The notes: generated from the letters alone by a model not told the origin. A stretch of 64,000 bases of DNA from Rhynochetos jubatus (GCA_027574665.1 CM050648.1:37830200-37894199), one strand, 5' to 3'. Positions 52,801 to 63,900 are shown, counted from the stretch's first letter. Translations and numbers: made by a program.

Positions 52801-55800
52801 TTCACCAAAATGATTTAGCCAAATAAATACACACAAAACAATCCCTGTTATTTTAGGAACCGATTTAGTTGTGACTTCCTTTAAATGAGGCACTTAATTG
52901 ACATTCCCAGTGTAAGTGAAAGCTCTGGTCCAGTCCGCGTGGGCAGGCTGATGCTTTTCTGAGCCCACGCTTCAGGCTTAGCACCCTGAGCACATCTACA
53001 GCATGCACGAGTGTGTGAGGATGTGGTACCAGAGGACAGGGTCAGTAGATTGACGGAGGGAGTGTGCCTGGGGGTTCAAGCCTCCAAATGTTGCCACTCC
53101 TACTGTGGGAATGTTAAATATTCTCAACATAAGCTATTTTCCCCTTCTGCTACCATTTGGAAGGAGAACTATGCCTATGACCAGTAGCAAGTGGAGCAAT
53201 GGCATCATAGAAATATATCTTTTAATCATTAGATAGAAATATTTTCCAGAACTATAGAATTTAATGGAATTATGTGGAAACACTGTTTTTAAAAAGCCAT
53301 TCTACAGAGCTCTGTATCAAGGAGACAACCAGTCATCCTATTAAAGTTTAAAAATGTATGGAAAGACTATTATTTTAGATTATATTACAATAGAGCTTTT
53401 CCATAGTTTGGTAGAGTGGACATAGCGTTTATTTTTTAATAAATAAATAATACTGTACTTTAATAAAGTACAGGTTTTCTCTTCAGAAGAGAGTGGAATG
53501 TGATCAATTAGATGTGTTTAAAAAAAGATCAAGCAACAAAGAAAATATCTCATGCAATCATATTTTTTTTTAATTTCAAGAGGGCACTGGGATTTGAAGG
53601 ATTCATAAGGAAAATCTGTAATCTGAAATATAACACGATATACCAGAATAAAACAAGACAGACACTTCTGAAGGAAACCTGTATTATTTGGGTCAGATTT
53701 CCAGCATACGTTTGCGTAAGGCACTCAAAGCGTCAAATTTCATTGCTAGTCAAAAGAGGCGTGTCTCCACTATGAAAAAATGCTTTACATCGCTTGCAGA
53801 TGACTGCTAATAGCCCCTAATATATTCATGTTATAGTCCACCAGCGTGAGGGCCCGCATGTGAGGACAGTAACAGACAATGAATTTCAAGGTGATTAATT
53901 AAGCCTGAAATAGCTGCTCTTCCTGCAAATATTTACAAGACCAGAACCAGAAACTACTAGAATGTTATTTGACGCTGGAATGGTGCCACTAGCATGAAAG
54001 ACACATTGCACAGGGCAAAAAGGTGACGGTGTCAAGCAAGTTCAGCCAGAAGCAGCCAACCTTCAAAGGTGCCGCAAAGAGCCGGGAGAGGCCTGGCAGA
54101 ACTCCCTGAACTAGTGGGGCCCTGAAGGCAGTGACAGAAGACTAGAAGTAAACAGATCTACACTCTCCTTCCTAGGCGGTGCAAATGGAGAGATTTTTAG
54201 CACAAATTTCCCTGACTTCAAAGGGGATCCTCTAGGTCTATGTTGGTGTAACAAAGGCCAAAACACAATCTCTAAGTTTAAAATGGTGGCTGCTCCTGAA
54301 ATGGGACATTAAAGAGTAGCTGACAGGAGAATGACAGCATGGCTTTAGTAGAAGAAAAGATTCATCACAGGTGTGATTGTGACCGAAGAAGCGGCAGGTT
54401 GCTGAAATGGCCTAATGACTTTGCGCTCTCGTTCTCTGACTCTGCTCTTTGACATGCTGAGCCTGTGTCTGTTTGCTACAGACTTATTCTTTCCTATTAA
54501 AATTGGGTTTGGACCTTAACGTGTGGAGTGCTATGCATGTTTTATGGAGAATGGGATTCTCAGCACTGGTAAGGCCACACCTGGCGTACTGGGTCTGGTT
54601 CTGGGCTCCCCAGTACAGAAGAGACACGGACATACTGGAGAGAGCCCAGAAAAAGGCCCTGAAGATGATGAAGGAACCAGAGCATCTCTCCTGTGAGGAA
54701 AGGCTGAGAGAGCAGGGACTTTCAGCCTGGAGAAGAGAAGGTTCAGGGATATCTTAACAATAACCTTGATCTTACCTTCGGAGGTAGAATTCAGCTATCT
54801 AAATACCTGAATGCAAGCGGTAATGAGGACGGAGCCAGGCTCTTTTCAGTGGTGCCCAGTGCCAGGACCAGAGGTGATGAGCACAGACTGAAACACAGGA
54901 GGTTCCCTCTGAATATCAGGAGACACTTATTTTCTGAGAGAGTGGCCAAACACCCACACAGGTTGCCCAGGGAGGTTGTGGAGTCTCCTTTCTTGGAGAT
55001 ACTCCAAAGCCATCTGGACCTGGTCCTGGGCAACTGGCTCTGAGTGACCCTGCTTGAGCAGAGGGTTTGGACCAGATGCCTCCAGAGGTCCTGCCCAATC
55101 CCAGCCATTCTATCATTCTGTGATTTGATGAGGAAATGCAAAGTTGCTGGGCACATGAAGGAGCACATTTTAATTAAGGACATAGTAAGACCTTAGGAAA
55201 ACTGCTGCTTAGTTGGAAGGCATGTTTTCTTTAGGATTTATACAAATCCAAAAAGGTCTCTAATGAAATCCTGAATCCAACTTTGATAGTGTTTTTACTG
55301 AGAACACTAAGATGGCTGTAGCCCTTCCTGTACTATCATATCACCTAGTGCATTCACCTGGTTAGGGGATGGAGAGAATCTTCGTGACTGTATCAGGCAC
55401 AGTCAGGTCATTAGTGAAGATATTAAACTGTATTGGCCCCAGTATCAATTTGACCTATACACCAATAATGCCTGGCCTCCAGGTGACTTCGTGCTGCTTA
55501 CCAGAACTCTTTGAGTCCGGCATTTCAGTCAGTTTTTGGTCCACTTCATTGTCTACTGTCCACTCTAGACCTTATTTCATCAGTTTGTCAATAAAAATGT
55601 TACAGGAGACAGTTTTGAAAGTCTGGATAAATAACATCCACTGCTCTCCTCTCATTCACTGTTAGTCATCTCACTATAAATGGCTCTCAGGTTGGTCAGG
55701 CACGATTTCCCTTTCATAAATCCATGCTGACTATTTCTAATCACCTTCTTGTCTTTCATATTTTTGAAAATGGGTTCCAAGAGGGTTTGCTTAAACAGCT

Positions 55801-58800
55801 TTCTAGGGAGCAGTGTAAGGATGAGATGGATTCTCTTCCTTGCACTTCTTGAAGTTGGAGTAATATTTGTTTTCTTTCAGCCTAGTCCTCAGGAACCTCT
55901 CCCAGTTACGACAACCTTTCAAAGATTATTGAGAGTGGCCTTGCAATGACATCAGCCAGCTCCCTCCCCACTCATGGGTGCCTTCCATCAGGATGTCCAT
56001 TTTTTTGTTTTGACATTCCCTAATCTGATCCCACTCCACTGAGAGTAAGTTTTCCTTGCTCTATATTTTCCCACAAGTCAAGGGGACCTGGGATTCCTGA
56101 AGACTAATCTTACCAGTAAAGACCGAGGTGAAGAAGGTATTGAGTATCTTGTCCTTTGCTACATCCTTTGCCACAGGAGACCCTGCTCCACTTAGCAGTA
56201 GACCCACACTTTCCCTAATCTTCCTGTTGCTGCTGACGTACCTGTAGAAGCTCTTTTTGTTACCCTACGTGTTCCTTGCCAGCTTCACTTCCAGGTGGGC
56301 TTTGGCTTTCCTAACTCCATCTATACATGCTTGGACAGTGTCTCACAAAATATTGCTGAATCACCTGTCCCTTTTGTTTCTTTTTTAATGTTTTATTTTT
56401 ATCAGGAGTTTCTTCTTAATCCAGGCAGTATCCTGCCATCATTGCTTGAGTTCCTGTATATGGGGAAGGTGCATTCTTGGTCTTGGAAGAGGTGGTCCTT
56501 GAAAATCAAGCACAATGATGGACTCTCCTAAAAGCAGTGAAAAGCCCATCAATCAATGTCCAGGCTAGAAACGGGGCTTGAAAAATGAGAAGACCAAAAA
56601 TGTTCATATGGACACAGGGATTCCTGCAGCTCCATTACACTAGTACTATCATGAATGCTTGGCCCAAGAAAACCATTGGAGCAAGTAAGCTTGGGGCTTT
56701 TTCTCTGTAGGGAGTTGGAGATGATCCAGGTGATCTCTCTCCTCATCTCTGTCCCTGGAGCCCTCTGTTGCTGGGCTCCTCCTGCAGCTGCTTTTCTTCG
56801 TGACCTATGGACTGGGAGCCCTTCTCCCTGGCCCAGCTTATAGGCATCCCTGCAGTCCATCCTGAAGAGCCATGTCCTCCCTTGGGAGCTCTGGCTGAGA
56901 CCCCTGAGGTGTCAGGGATAGCAGCTCCTGGAAGTGCTGGCTATGCCGTCCTGCATCACATCACCAACACCGCAGAGCCCAGGCACGCTGCTCTCAGCAC
57001 AGCGCCTGGTCCCTGCTGTGTACGCTGCTGCACGCACAGCTCCGTCTGTGCTTGGGGTTGCAGGGGCAGACAGCCTGTACCAGGGCTCTCCTTGGCAGGC
57101 ACAAGGCAGAAAGAGCGCTCGACCTTCCTCGATCAGGATTCAGCTCGTAACAAAGCCCAAAGCACCTTTTGATCAGGAATAGCCGTCCAAGATCATTAAA
57201 GGCTGCCAGAGCTCTTGGGAAGTTGCAGCCTCCTGTTGCTACCCTTTCCTGGTGGTGGCAGGCACCCCGAAGTTCATCAGGATTTTCAGGTAAGCAGTGA
57301 GCTACAGACTTTAAAAAACATCGGTGGAGTATTTCAGTCAACTCCACTCCCACTGGATTCAGTCCTTTCCCCCTCTTTAAAGCTTTGTAGGAGCCTTGTC
57401 CTGCTGGAAGATTTCTTTCCTTGCGTTGCTAATAGGTTCTGAACTGGGCAACTGGCTATGCTGCCATCAGCTGGAATTTGATGAGCAATGGGATAAAAGA
57501 CCATATGATGGGATTTTTAGTAGTAGGCGGGGCTGCATGTGAGGGCTTAGGCAAACCCTCACAACCTCATAGCCCAGCTCCTGCCCCAGCTTGCATTTAA
57601 AAAAAATACCGGTTCCTTAATTCAACTAGAAACTTAAATTTAAAACAATATTTTTGAAATAAATTATTTTTGCCTAAGCAGGAGACAAAGCAGCTCGTTC
57701 CCTAGCTGAATTCCACCCCCCCACACTCTCCAAGTTCATGTGAAACGCAGTGGGGAGCTGGTATCATTCTGACATGTACCGTTATGGTGAATTACACCCA
57801 CAGGAGGACATGGGGGGAAGAGGCTCCTGTCTGGAAATCTCAGGTGCTGCCAGTTATACGGGTTGTCTTGGGAAGAAACAAGGAGGCCAAGGTCACACCT
57901 CAGCCTTCCTCTCATGTACATCTGCCAGACCCCAGCTGTCAGTTTGGAAGAGACTGATGCAAAAGGAAGAAGTGGAGAAAACTTGATTTCCCTTGACTTT
58001 TTAGTTTCAGAGGGACAGCATGGAGTAAAGCCATTGCAGATCTTGCTCACACTCTCATGGGAGCCTGAGGAACGTTAGCCGGAGGGAGATAAGCAGCTGA
58101 GGCCTACAAAGTGCCAAATACTTTAGATAATGCTGCTATGCATTGCCACTGCTACGTAGCCCTGATGACAACTTTCATTCTAAGGACATACGTGAAGGTT
58201 AAATTAGCACCTTAACAGACTAAATAAATGAACGTTTTGGACAAATACCTAGGCAAATATATGTTCATTTTTATTTTCTATTCTCCCCTTTTATTCAACA
58301 TGTTGTGTTTTACTTCTGTGAAATTTTAAAAAAAATCTGATAAATATCTTACATTTCTTCTTAACTGAATTTTGTTCCAATTGCCCATGAGATACACGGG
58401 AAAAGGAGCTGCATTTCTTTATTTTTAAAATTAAATACAACTCTGAGCTTAAAAAAAAACAAAACCAGGAAAGACATGAGGCCACAGAAGTCCAGCTTAT
58501 TTGATCAAAAGCGAAGTCCACCACCAGCTTTACTGATTCATTTCCTCCGAGATTTTCCTGACTAAAATAATATTTGGGTATCGGTGACACACACAGTGGT
58601 AGCTGTGACCTTCCCTTGGCAGTGAGCATGAAGGGCAGCAGAAAGGACAATTTTAAGCCAACTTCACGCTCTCCGACACTTTGTAACTCCAGCCTATGCC
58701 CAGCATATGTCCCCAAAGGGATTCAAACAGCCCCTGAAGGGATTCAAGCAGATGAGAATAGCCAAAGCTACCACCGGGGTCCAAAACGTCCTCACTGCTA

Positions 58801-60708
58801 GTGGCTGTCCTCCTCTGCTGGAGGTGGATAGAAGTGCCCTAAGCCACCCCAGGCACTGGGCTCCACCTGCTCCGGCAATACCACATCACTGTCCCTGCAA
58901 AACCCAGTTCCTTGTTGGGATGGGAAGACTGTCAGGGAGCATGGTCATGGTTAAACACCTTCCTCCAGGTGTACCAAACACCTTGCCGTACAAAACACCT
59001 GGCCGTACAAAACCGGCCCTACAGATGCTCACTGGTGACAGCAGGTGATTTCCTTTGTTGAAAGCTGCTTGCTTGGCAGCCTGGGGCCAGGCCTAGCTTC
59101 TCCCCTACTAAGTTCCCCATGGGGGTACCATGTCCCCGACCCATCCCAGGGCAAGAGGGAGAAGAACAAAACATTTTTCTACTGCTGGATCCATTATACA
59201 CCCAATACAGGAAATTAGCATTCAGGAGTAATCTTACTTGTTAGGATTAACCCATTTCCCCTGCCCTGGGGTCCTGATTCTGGTGCACACCCACATTGCA
59301 CCGGTACATATTACTTCTGGCTATTCCTTCTCTGTTATGGAGTCCTAAGTAAGACTTGATTTCATGAGTTCACATCCCCCAGCTGACAGGAATGGAGATT
59401 TTTTTATTGAGTTTTGATTTGGCATTATGATGCAGGGTATCTTCTGTGTGAAATTCAGTTTTCTTCTTGTTTGTGCTGTCTGTCCCTCAGGATTTTCTAA
59501 CAAGATTTGAATTTTTTTCCCCTTGTTTAGCATGAGAACACACAAGTTGAAGACAAATGTTTTCCTCTGAACTGTTTATAAAATAAATGTTGGGAACCTA
59601 ACTACTTTTCCCTGATTCATGTGAGTGACCATGCTGACTTCAAGGGATCTGCTTGCATGGGTAAGTGTTGCTCATGTGAATAAGCACAGCACAATCCTTT
59701 GTTATAAGTGGAAGCAAAGAAATTCAGCATCTATTTGGGTACGGTTTACTGTGCTTAGTGAGAGCTGACTTCATCGCACAGCAAACAGACAGGCATGCAC
59801 GGTAGCACGACCCCTTTTCAGATTTCCAAAACTGAAAACAACTAAATCAATCTCACACGTGACAAACAGAAAGACCAAAGGCCACGGATCTCCTAAACCA
59901 TGCCTGTTTTGGGGGCAAACCTCCTCTGAAGGGCACACATTCGCTCCTTACCTTGTGGACTCCTGCTTGTAGATGTCTATGATGTTCTCCACCAGCAGGT
60001 TCCTCTGCAGCCCATAGACGCCGTGCCGGTCAAGGACCACCTCATGCCTGCAGGAAGGACAGCGGAAGCGTCCTCCCGACGTCATGGTTGTGCCTCCCCT
60101 GGTCGGCAGGTAGGGGTTGGAGGCCTGCTCTTGCCAAGCAGCACAAGGAGAGGTGAGTAAGCCCATGCAAACCCATCGAAAATCTCTTTCAAAAGCACCA
60201 GGGCAAAAAAAAAACCCCTTACAACAAAAGTATTTGTCCATATGCCCAAGGAGAGGGTAGCTCCAACCAGCTGCCACAGGGGAAGGACCCGACAACTGCA
60301 GTGCGTGGCCATGTCCCCCAGCTAACAGGTGACACTGTAGTCTGCTGCGAGATCAGCCCTGTCCCCCTGAACACTCAACTTCTGCTTTAAATCACTCCCA
60401 CCCCCAACCAGTCTTACTGACTGTTAAAAGCAATTCACTAAAACATGTGAAAGTCTGTTGTCCCATTCATTTCAGCCAGCGCCGCTTGGGCAGCAGAGCT
60501 GCCGCTTGGGAAGCAGAGCTTTCCGCGGGAAGAAACCTACCTGGAAAATGTCACTGGCACATTTCCGACAGAGGTTGTGCTGGCAGGGCAGGATGACCAC
60601 AGGCTTGGTGAACATCTCCAGGCAGATGGGGCAAATCAGCTGTTTCTCCAGGTTATCCATGGTTTGCTGCTCTTTCGAGAAGGACTTGTAGTTCAGAGAA
60701 GTGCTCAT
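22703..60708 (-). CDS. TRIM55: TRIM55 / MuRF2, whole coding span of ten exons
   Basis: This is a muscle-specific RING-type E3 ubiquitin ligase that binds titin near its kinase domain, the sarcomeric M-band and microtubules. The coding exons are 60541-60708, 59952-60124, 51892-52057, 49800-49895, 45580-45813, 44530-44552, 44307-44431, 41937-42160, 39777-40064 and 22703-22822, all minus strand, all with GT donors and AG acceptors. They total 1617 nt, giving 538 residues plus stop, against 548 in human as I recall it. The domains are a C3HC4 RING (C26, C29, C42, H44, C47, C50, C78, C81), a B-box (about 119-160), a coiled coil (about 170-275), a COS-type region (about 270-328), a glutamate-rich acidic stretch (from 329) and a Ser/Ala/Pro-rich tail ending in a conserved [11 protein letters not shown]. 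The exon phases, including a 23-nt exon 6, fit the MuRF family. CRH lies tail-to-tail with it. Confidence 0.95.
23413..23429. repeat. Poly-A tract in TRIM55 intron 9
   Basis: A run of 17 adenines on the plus strand. No retrotransposed body is recognised upstream of it. Confidence 0.8.
35360..36110. promoter_or_regulatory. AT-rich block in TRIM55 intron 9, possible non-coding element
   Basis: The block is markedly AT-rich and contains a perfect octamer ATGCAAAT (35606-35613), several TTAAAT/AATTAA-type homeodomain cores, and an imperfect inverted repeat at 35941-35952 and 35972-35983. Such composition is common in vertebrate developmental enhancers but also in neutral DNA. No coding potential is visible. 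Cross-species conservation cannot be judged here. Confidence 0.25.
39777..40064 (-). CDS. TRIM55: TRIM55 exon 9: Ser/Thr/Ala-rich tail with [10 protein letters not shown]
   Basis: This exon encodes 96 residues (404-499), starting [20 protein letters not shown], including the conserved [10 protein letters not shown] motif, and ending NATAATSK. The acceptor is CTGATTAAG|GAT, and the donor TCCAAG|GTCAGT joins in phase 0 to the distant exon 10. Genomic DNA stays open past the donor for 21 more codons to a stop at 39711-39713. That extension shows no similarity to the family C-terminus. Confidence 0.92.
40065..41936 (-). other. TRIM55 intron 8
   Basis: This 1.87-kb intron runs between exons 8 and 9. 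No repeat or nested gene is recognised. Confidence 0.85.
41937..42160 (-). CDS. TRIM55: TRIM55 exon 8: acidic Glu-rich region
   Basis: This exon encodes residues 329-403: a glutamate-rich stretch ([10 protein letters not shown]), a [16 protein letters not shown] segment, a second run of seven glutamates, then a Pro/Ala-rich segment ending ITPAAQ. The acceptor is CCTAATAG|AG and the donor CAG|GTAGGT. The acidic tail is a hallmark of MuRF2. The GAG/GAA repeats are likely to vary in length between species. Confidence 0.93.
42161..44306 (-). other. TRIM55 intron 7
   Basis: This 2.15-kb intron runs between exons 7 and 8. Open frames within it (for example 42848-43357, minus) have no recognisable domain and lack fitting splice sites. 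Nothing else is recognised. Confidence 0.85.
44307..44431 (-). CDS. TRIM55: TRIM55 exon 7: COS-type region
   Basis: This exon completes K287 and encodes [20 protein letters not shown] onward to [13 protein letters not shown] plus one base of codon 329. This corresponds to the C-terminal subgroup-one signature (COS) region linked to microtubule binding. The acceptor is TGGTTTAG|A and the donor AGAG|GTATGT. Confidence 0.93.
44530..44552 (-). CDS. TRIM55: TRIM55 micro-exon 6 (23 nt)
   Basis: This 23-nt exon encodes NAKTLLQ and two bases of a lysine codon. It is bounded by TTCACAG|AAT and CAAAA|GTAAGT. The same small exon is present in MuRF genes generally, and its phase change is compensated by exons 7 and 8. 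Intron 6 after it is only 98 bp. Confidence 0.92.
44553..45579 (-). other. TRIM55 intron 5
   Basis: This 1.03-kb AT-rich intron has T-rich runs near 44824-44839 and 45018-45026. No gene or repeat family is recognised. Confidence 0.85.
45580..45813 (-). CDS. TRIM55: TRIM55 exon 5: main coiled coil
   Basis: This exon encodes 78 residues (202-279), beginning [20 protein letters not shown] and ending EMAVFLQ, with the heptad-like helical pattern that mediates homo- and heterodimerisation of MuRF proteins. The acceptor is GATTCACAG|GAA and the donor CAG|GTATAA, phase 0 at both ends. Confidence 0.95.
45814..49799 (-). other. TRIM55 intron 4
   Basis: This 4-kb AT-leaning intron contains a (CTCTC)4 repeat at 47241-47260. 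No coding exon, transposable element or RNA gene was recognised. Confidence 0.8.
47241..47260. repeat. (CTCTC)4 simple repeat
   Basis: Four tandem CTCTC units, pyrimidine-rich on the plus strand. It is low-complexity sequence inside TRIM55 intron 4. Confidence 0.9.
49800..49895 (-). CDS. TRIM55: TRIM55 exon 4: start of coiled coil
   Basis: This 96-nt exon encodes 32 residues (170-201), [19 protein letters not shown] onward to KTVE, in phase 0 at both ends. The acceptor is TGCCTAG|TCC and the donor GAG|GTGAGT. The first helix of the coiled coil starts here. The exon is too short to stand out as an open frame and was found by its protein similarity and splice sites. Confidence 0.93.
49896..51891 (-). 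other. TRIM55 intron 3
   Basis: This 2-kb intron carries a CR1 fragment at about 50255-50575. Otherwise nothing is recognised. Confidence 0.85.
50255..50575 (-). repeat. CR1 LINE 3' fragment, minus orientation
   Basis: The plus strand begins with 'agaatcatagaatcatagaa', the reverse complement of the tandem terminal 8-mers of avian CR1, and continues 'tggtttgggttggaagggac', 'aggttgctccaagcctcatc' and 'ctggccttgagcacttccag', the classic CR1 tail. On the minus strand the ORF2 end reads like CR1 ([20 protein letters not shown]). It shows less decay than the other copies. A short direct duplication (atcactacaggccct) follows at 50529-50580. It is inside TRIM55 intron 3. Confidence 0.95.
51892..52057 (-). 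CDS. TRIM55: TRIM55 exon 3: B-box
   Basis: This exon encodes the end of codon 114 through residue 169. It includes the B-box zinc-binding segment [17 protein letters not shown], then [20 protein letters not shown]. The acceptor is TTTTGCAG|A and the donor AAG|GTAAAT, phase 0. The open frame continues past both splice sites in genomic DNA but loses similarity there. C119 ahead of the B-box replaces what I recall as serine in human. Confidence 0.95.
54555..55125 (+). repeat. CR1 LINE 3' fragment, plus orientation
   Basis: The first part translates to a CR1 reverse-transcriptase C-terminus ([20 protein letters not shown], then [14 protein letters not shown] and [12 protein letters not shown]). 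It is interrupted near 54757 and resumes with [20 protein letters not shown]. The element ends at 'attctatcattctgtgattt', the CR1 3' signature. Frameshifts and stops make it inactive. It is inside TRIM55 intron 2, antisense to the gene. Confidence 0.95.
55340..56540 (-). repeat. Degraded CR1 LINE internal fragment, minus orientation
   Basis: The plus strand matches, in order, the reverse complement of CR1 ORF2 interior: 'gtcattagtgaagatattaa', 'caatttgacctatacacc', 'tttcataaatccatgctgac', 'aatgacatcagccagctccc', 'gacgtacctgtagaagctct' and 'caggtgggctttggctttcc'. Many indels break the frame. It lies just downstream of the plus-oriented copy, so the two form an inverted pair. Identification is from familiarity with avian CR1, not alignment. 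Confidence 0.8.
59952..60124 (-). CDS. TRIM55: TRIM55 exon 2: end of RING
   Basis: This exon encodes residues 57-113 and two bases of codon 114, from [11 protein letters not shown] through the [14 protein letters not shown] segment with the last zinc ligands C78 and C81, to [11 protein letters not shown]. The acceptor reads GAGCAG|GCC and the donor ACAAG|GTAAGG. The helical stretch after the RING is typical of the MuRF-specific region. Confidence 0.95.
60125..60540 (-). other. TRIM55 intron 1
   Basis: This 416-bp intron splits the RING domain between residues 56 and 57. No other feature is seen. Confidence 0.9.
60541..60708 (-). CDS. TRIM55: TRIM55 exon 1: start and first part of RING
   Basis: This exon encodes residues 1-56, starting [20 protein letters not shown] and carrying the RING cysteines C26, C29, C47 and C50 with C42 and H44. 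It ends at a CAG|GTAGGT donor in phase 0. An in-frame ATG seven codons upstream (60727-60729) exists, but its context is weaker. The family's conserved N-terminus begins at the ATG chosen here. Confidence 0.95.
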
Positions 60709-60960
60709 GCCTAGCTTTTCCAGGGGCATACGCTCAGGATCACGGCCTAACAGCGGGGTTTCCGGGTTAATTTCCCTTGAAATAAGTCCAAGGCTGTGCT
60801 GAGATCAGAGGCTCTCTGGGTTGCTCTGGCCGGAGGACATTGTTTAAACGAGGGGCCGAAGGGAGCTGGGGCTGTTTTTAGCAGCGCGACATCACAAGAT
60901 GCCATCCTGCCGTGCCCATATAAGCGCGTGCGAGGAGGACAGGCTGGGACAGGTGACGAC
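60709..60960 (-). promoter_or_regulatory. Putative TRIM55 5' UTR and muscle promoter
   Basis: Upstream of the start codon the sequence carries a MEF2-like site (plus-strand CTGTTTTTAG, 60872-60881, one mismatch to CTAWWWWTAG), a CArG-like site that also resembles a TATA box (minus-strand GCTTATATGG, 60916-60925, one mismatch to CCW6GG) and an E-box CAGGTG at 60950-60955. Such a trio is typical of striated-muscle promoters, which suits TRIM55. The transcription start would then be near 60885-60895. All of this is inference from motifs. Confidence 0.5.
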
Positions 60961-63900
60961 TGGCGGGGGGACGGGGGGGTGGCCAGCAGGGCCCTGGATC
61001 TCCTCACTCACACATGGAGGCCTTCACCCTTCGAGGAGGAGGAGGGTAAGTGATAAGCCAACACAATCCACTCCCCCCTCCTTATCTCTCCACGGCAGTG
61101 GAGAGCGTAGGGCTGCCCCAATCTGCCCAGCCACACGCTGCAGGCTAACAAATGCTCTGCTTTGAGCAAGCAGCCGTGGCCGTGAGACGTAATTCTGCCT
61201 GTGTGTTCTGTAGGCTTTCCAAGCTCTGAAGCACATGCAGTTGCTGGAGAAGACAATAGGAGCAATGGCTGTGCCGGAGCTCAGCCACTTCAGGGCGTAA
61301 ACACGTCACCACCTTGAAAAACAGTTTAAAAAAATTGCCTGCCTATAACTGCTCAATTTTATTGCAGTACGCCATTTTTTTAGGAGCTGTAAAGTAAGAA
61401 TCTAACATGACTATTTCAGTCATTAACTCCACAGCGGCTTAAATATGCACCAAAAACATCATTTGAATTTCTTGATGAGAAAGAGACAAGAAATAGAGTA
61501 TGAAGAGCTTTCATTTGTACTGCTAGAGAATAGGTGTTAATTGTACATGCTCTCTCTCTCTTTCCATAGTTTAATTCAAATATATTTTAGTTTTGGGCAT
61601 TGCTGTGTTTATCTCTGTTTATTAGACACTGATATCCCTCTCAGCTTGGCACTTGCTCCAGAGTTATTTTTAAAATGACAATTTCCCAGATAATTTGTGG
61701 CATGTGATGCCTGATCTTAAGGGAAAGCCATCTGTGCTTTTACTTGCCAATAATTTATCACACAACTGTACAAGCAATAAATATCTCATCCTCAAATTTA
61801 AGCCAAAGTCCCCGCATGTACTGTATAAAATCACTTTGCCACTGTACTGTACAGGTAATTAGAATATTATCTTCTTTTTTAATCAGTAACTACAATACTT
61901 TCTCTGTTAAGTGTCTCGTAGAAAGCTCACATTTATAATACTTCATGAGTGTATAGGACTTGCATCTGAAATATGCCATAGAGAGGCTGCGTGGGTCCCC
62001 TACGCACCCAGGCACAGACCCCAACTCCAAAGCAGGGCCCTTTATCTGCGTGCAACACTGGCCTGGAAACTGTGCCCTTCAGGGAAATGTAAAAAGTGAA
62101 GGTTCTCATTGATTTCCACATGAAAATGAATACTGCTCTCTGCATGCAATGGCAATGAATCCCATGAAATTCGGCGTATTACTATTTTATTTTCGATGCC
62201 TCGCATACTTTTTCAGTCTGGGGGTGAAATCCTGCACCCATTTGCAGCCCACCGATCAGGAATATCCCCTGTGTAAACATACACATTTGTCAGCAGTCAC
62301 AGAAAAACAAATAGATTTTTCTGAAGTCTTGCACTGATGAGAAATTTGGGATAGCTTAAACACGTTTGCAATCACAGCCTTTGCTTCGGCTGCCTGGTGC
62401 AGACGAGAGTCTGGAGCCAAGCAGGAGAAGCTGCTCCGGCAGCTGAGCCACGGACAGCTGGGGCTTTGGCAAGGGCAGTGGGGAGCCTTTCCTGGCAGCA
62501 GCGAGAAGATATTTCTCTTCTTCCCCTCCCAGGCTGGGTCAGAGGTGACTTTCGCCTCTGGAGGAATTTGAACGCCTCATTCCTAGCCTCCTTACCCTGA
62601 GTCAGCTGCCTCTTGCACATCTAAACCTGATTCAATTAATTCAAAATCAGAACCTGTTTTAATTAAATCAAAACCTGTTTTGAGTGAGATGAGGAAAGCC
62701 ACCCTCACCCGGTGAGACAGGCAATTCCACTTCGCTGCACAGGCAGAAATAGGGAAATTTTAGGAGGAAAAGCTGACGGTTAGAAACGTCCCTGCACAGA
62801 AACACCTGCGTATGGTGATGTGGAGAAGCGGGTGTTCATGGCACGGAAAAAAACGCTGTGGGACCATGCCACTGTGCCAGCACTTTGGACAATGAACTAA
62901 GGCACCTCTCAGGGTGTAACATGCCTGAGGGATGGAATTCTGGTGGACTTATACTTACTTATGTTACCCCACAGAAGCTGCCTGTTAGCAGGCTGAGCGT
63001 TACACCTGACACGTCTGCAGAGGACACCTGATGGCAACAAAGTGAGGGACAGCGTGCTGCTGGTTTTCCCCCTTACCTTGTGCTGAAGCACGCTAACACG
63101 GAACAGACAACACGCAGCACAACCGCAAAAAGGAGCAGACAAAACAAAGATTAACCCTCTTTCTGCAGCCAGGCCTAAGATGGAATACTTTTCTGGCAGG
63201 AATATGTAGTTTGGACATGTGAAAAATGAGTGCAGGTTTTTCTGCCGAAGTATTGCGAACCACAGCAGTGATTGCTAGCTGAAGAGACACAGAGGCTCAG
63301 CCACATTCGCAAAGGCTGGATAAGACGTGCCAGGAAAAACACATATTGTACAACCACGCTACAACAAGGAGAAAGAGGAGAGCAAAGCCTGAGAGGCTGC
63401 AGAGCCACAGGATGATGTTGCAGTCTTCAGCAGGGATTGCTTAGATTGATGACTTCAAAGGACACTCACTGGGAAAGAGCCCAGCACCCTGCTGTCACTC
63501 CCTGGCAGCCCCGTCACCCTCCTCTTCCTCCCCTTCCACACCTGCAAGGGAAGACCACCAGCACGCACAGCTGTCCACCTGCAAAGAGCCACCAATCCCT
63601 CTCCGAAGAGACTAACAAAGGGCAAGAGGACCTGCTCTAATCCCCCTCCTGGACAGAAACTCTGGATGTCTGCCAGCCATCACCAAGCAGAAGACATAAT
63701 TTTTTAATGACTTTTATTGCAGTATTGTTTGCCCAGGAACTTACCCAGCTTTGCTGACACAACCAGAACACTAGTTCCTAGAGATATGCTCGCTGTTACA
63801 GACCTCCCTTCTACCTCTACTATTTTTGCAGCCGAGTAACAGCTTGCGGGCTGTGGACTGAAGGCCAGGAGAGCCTGGAAGGCTGGCTGCAAAGCAGTGG

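Larger units (their letters stand above)
52058..59951 (-). other. TRIM55 intron 2, 7.9 kb
   Basis: This is the second-largest intron. It holds two CR1 fragments in opposite orientation (54555-55125 plus, 55340-56540 minus). The rest shows no gene or RNA. Confidence 0.85.
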
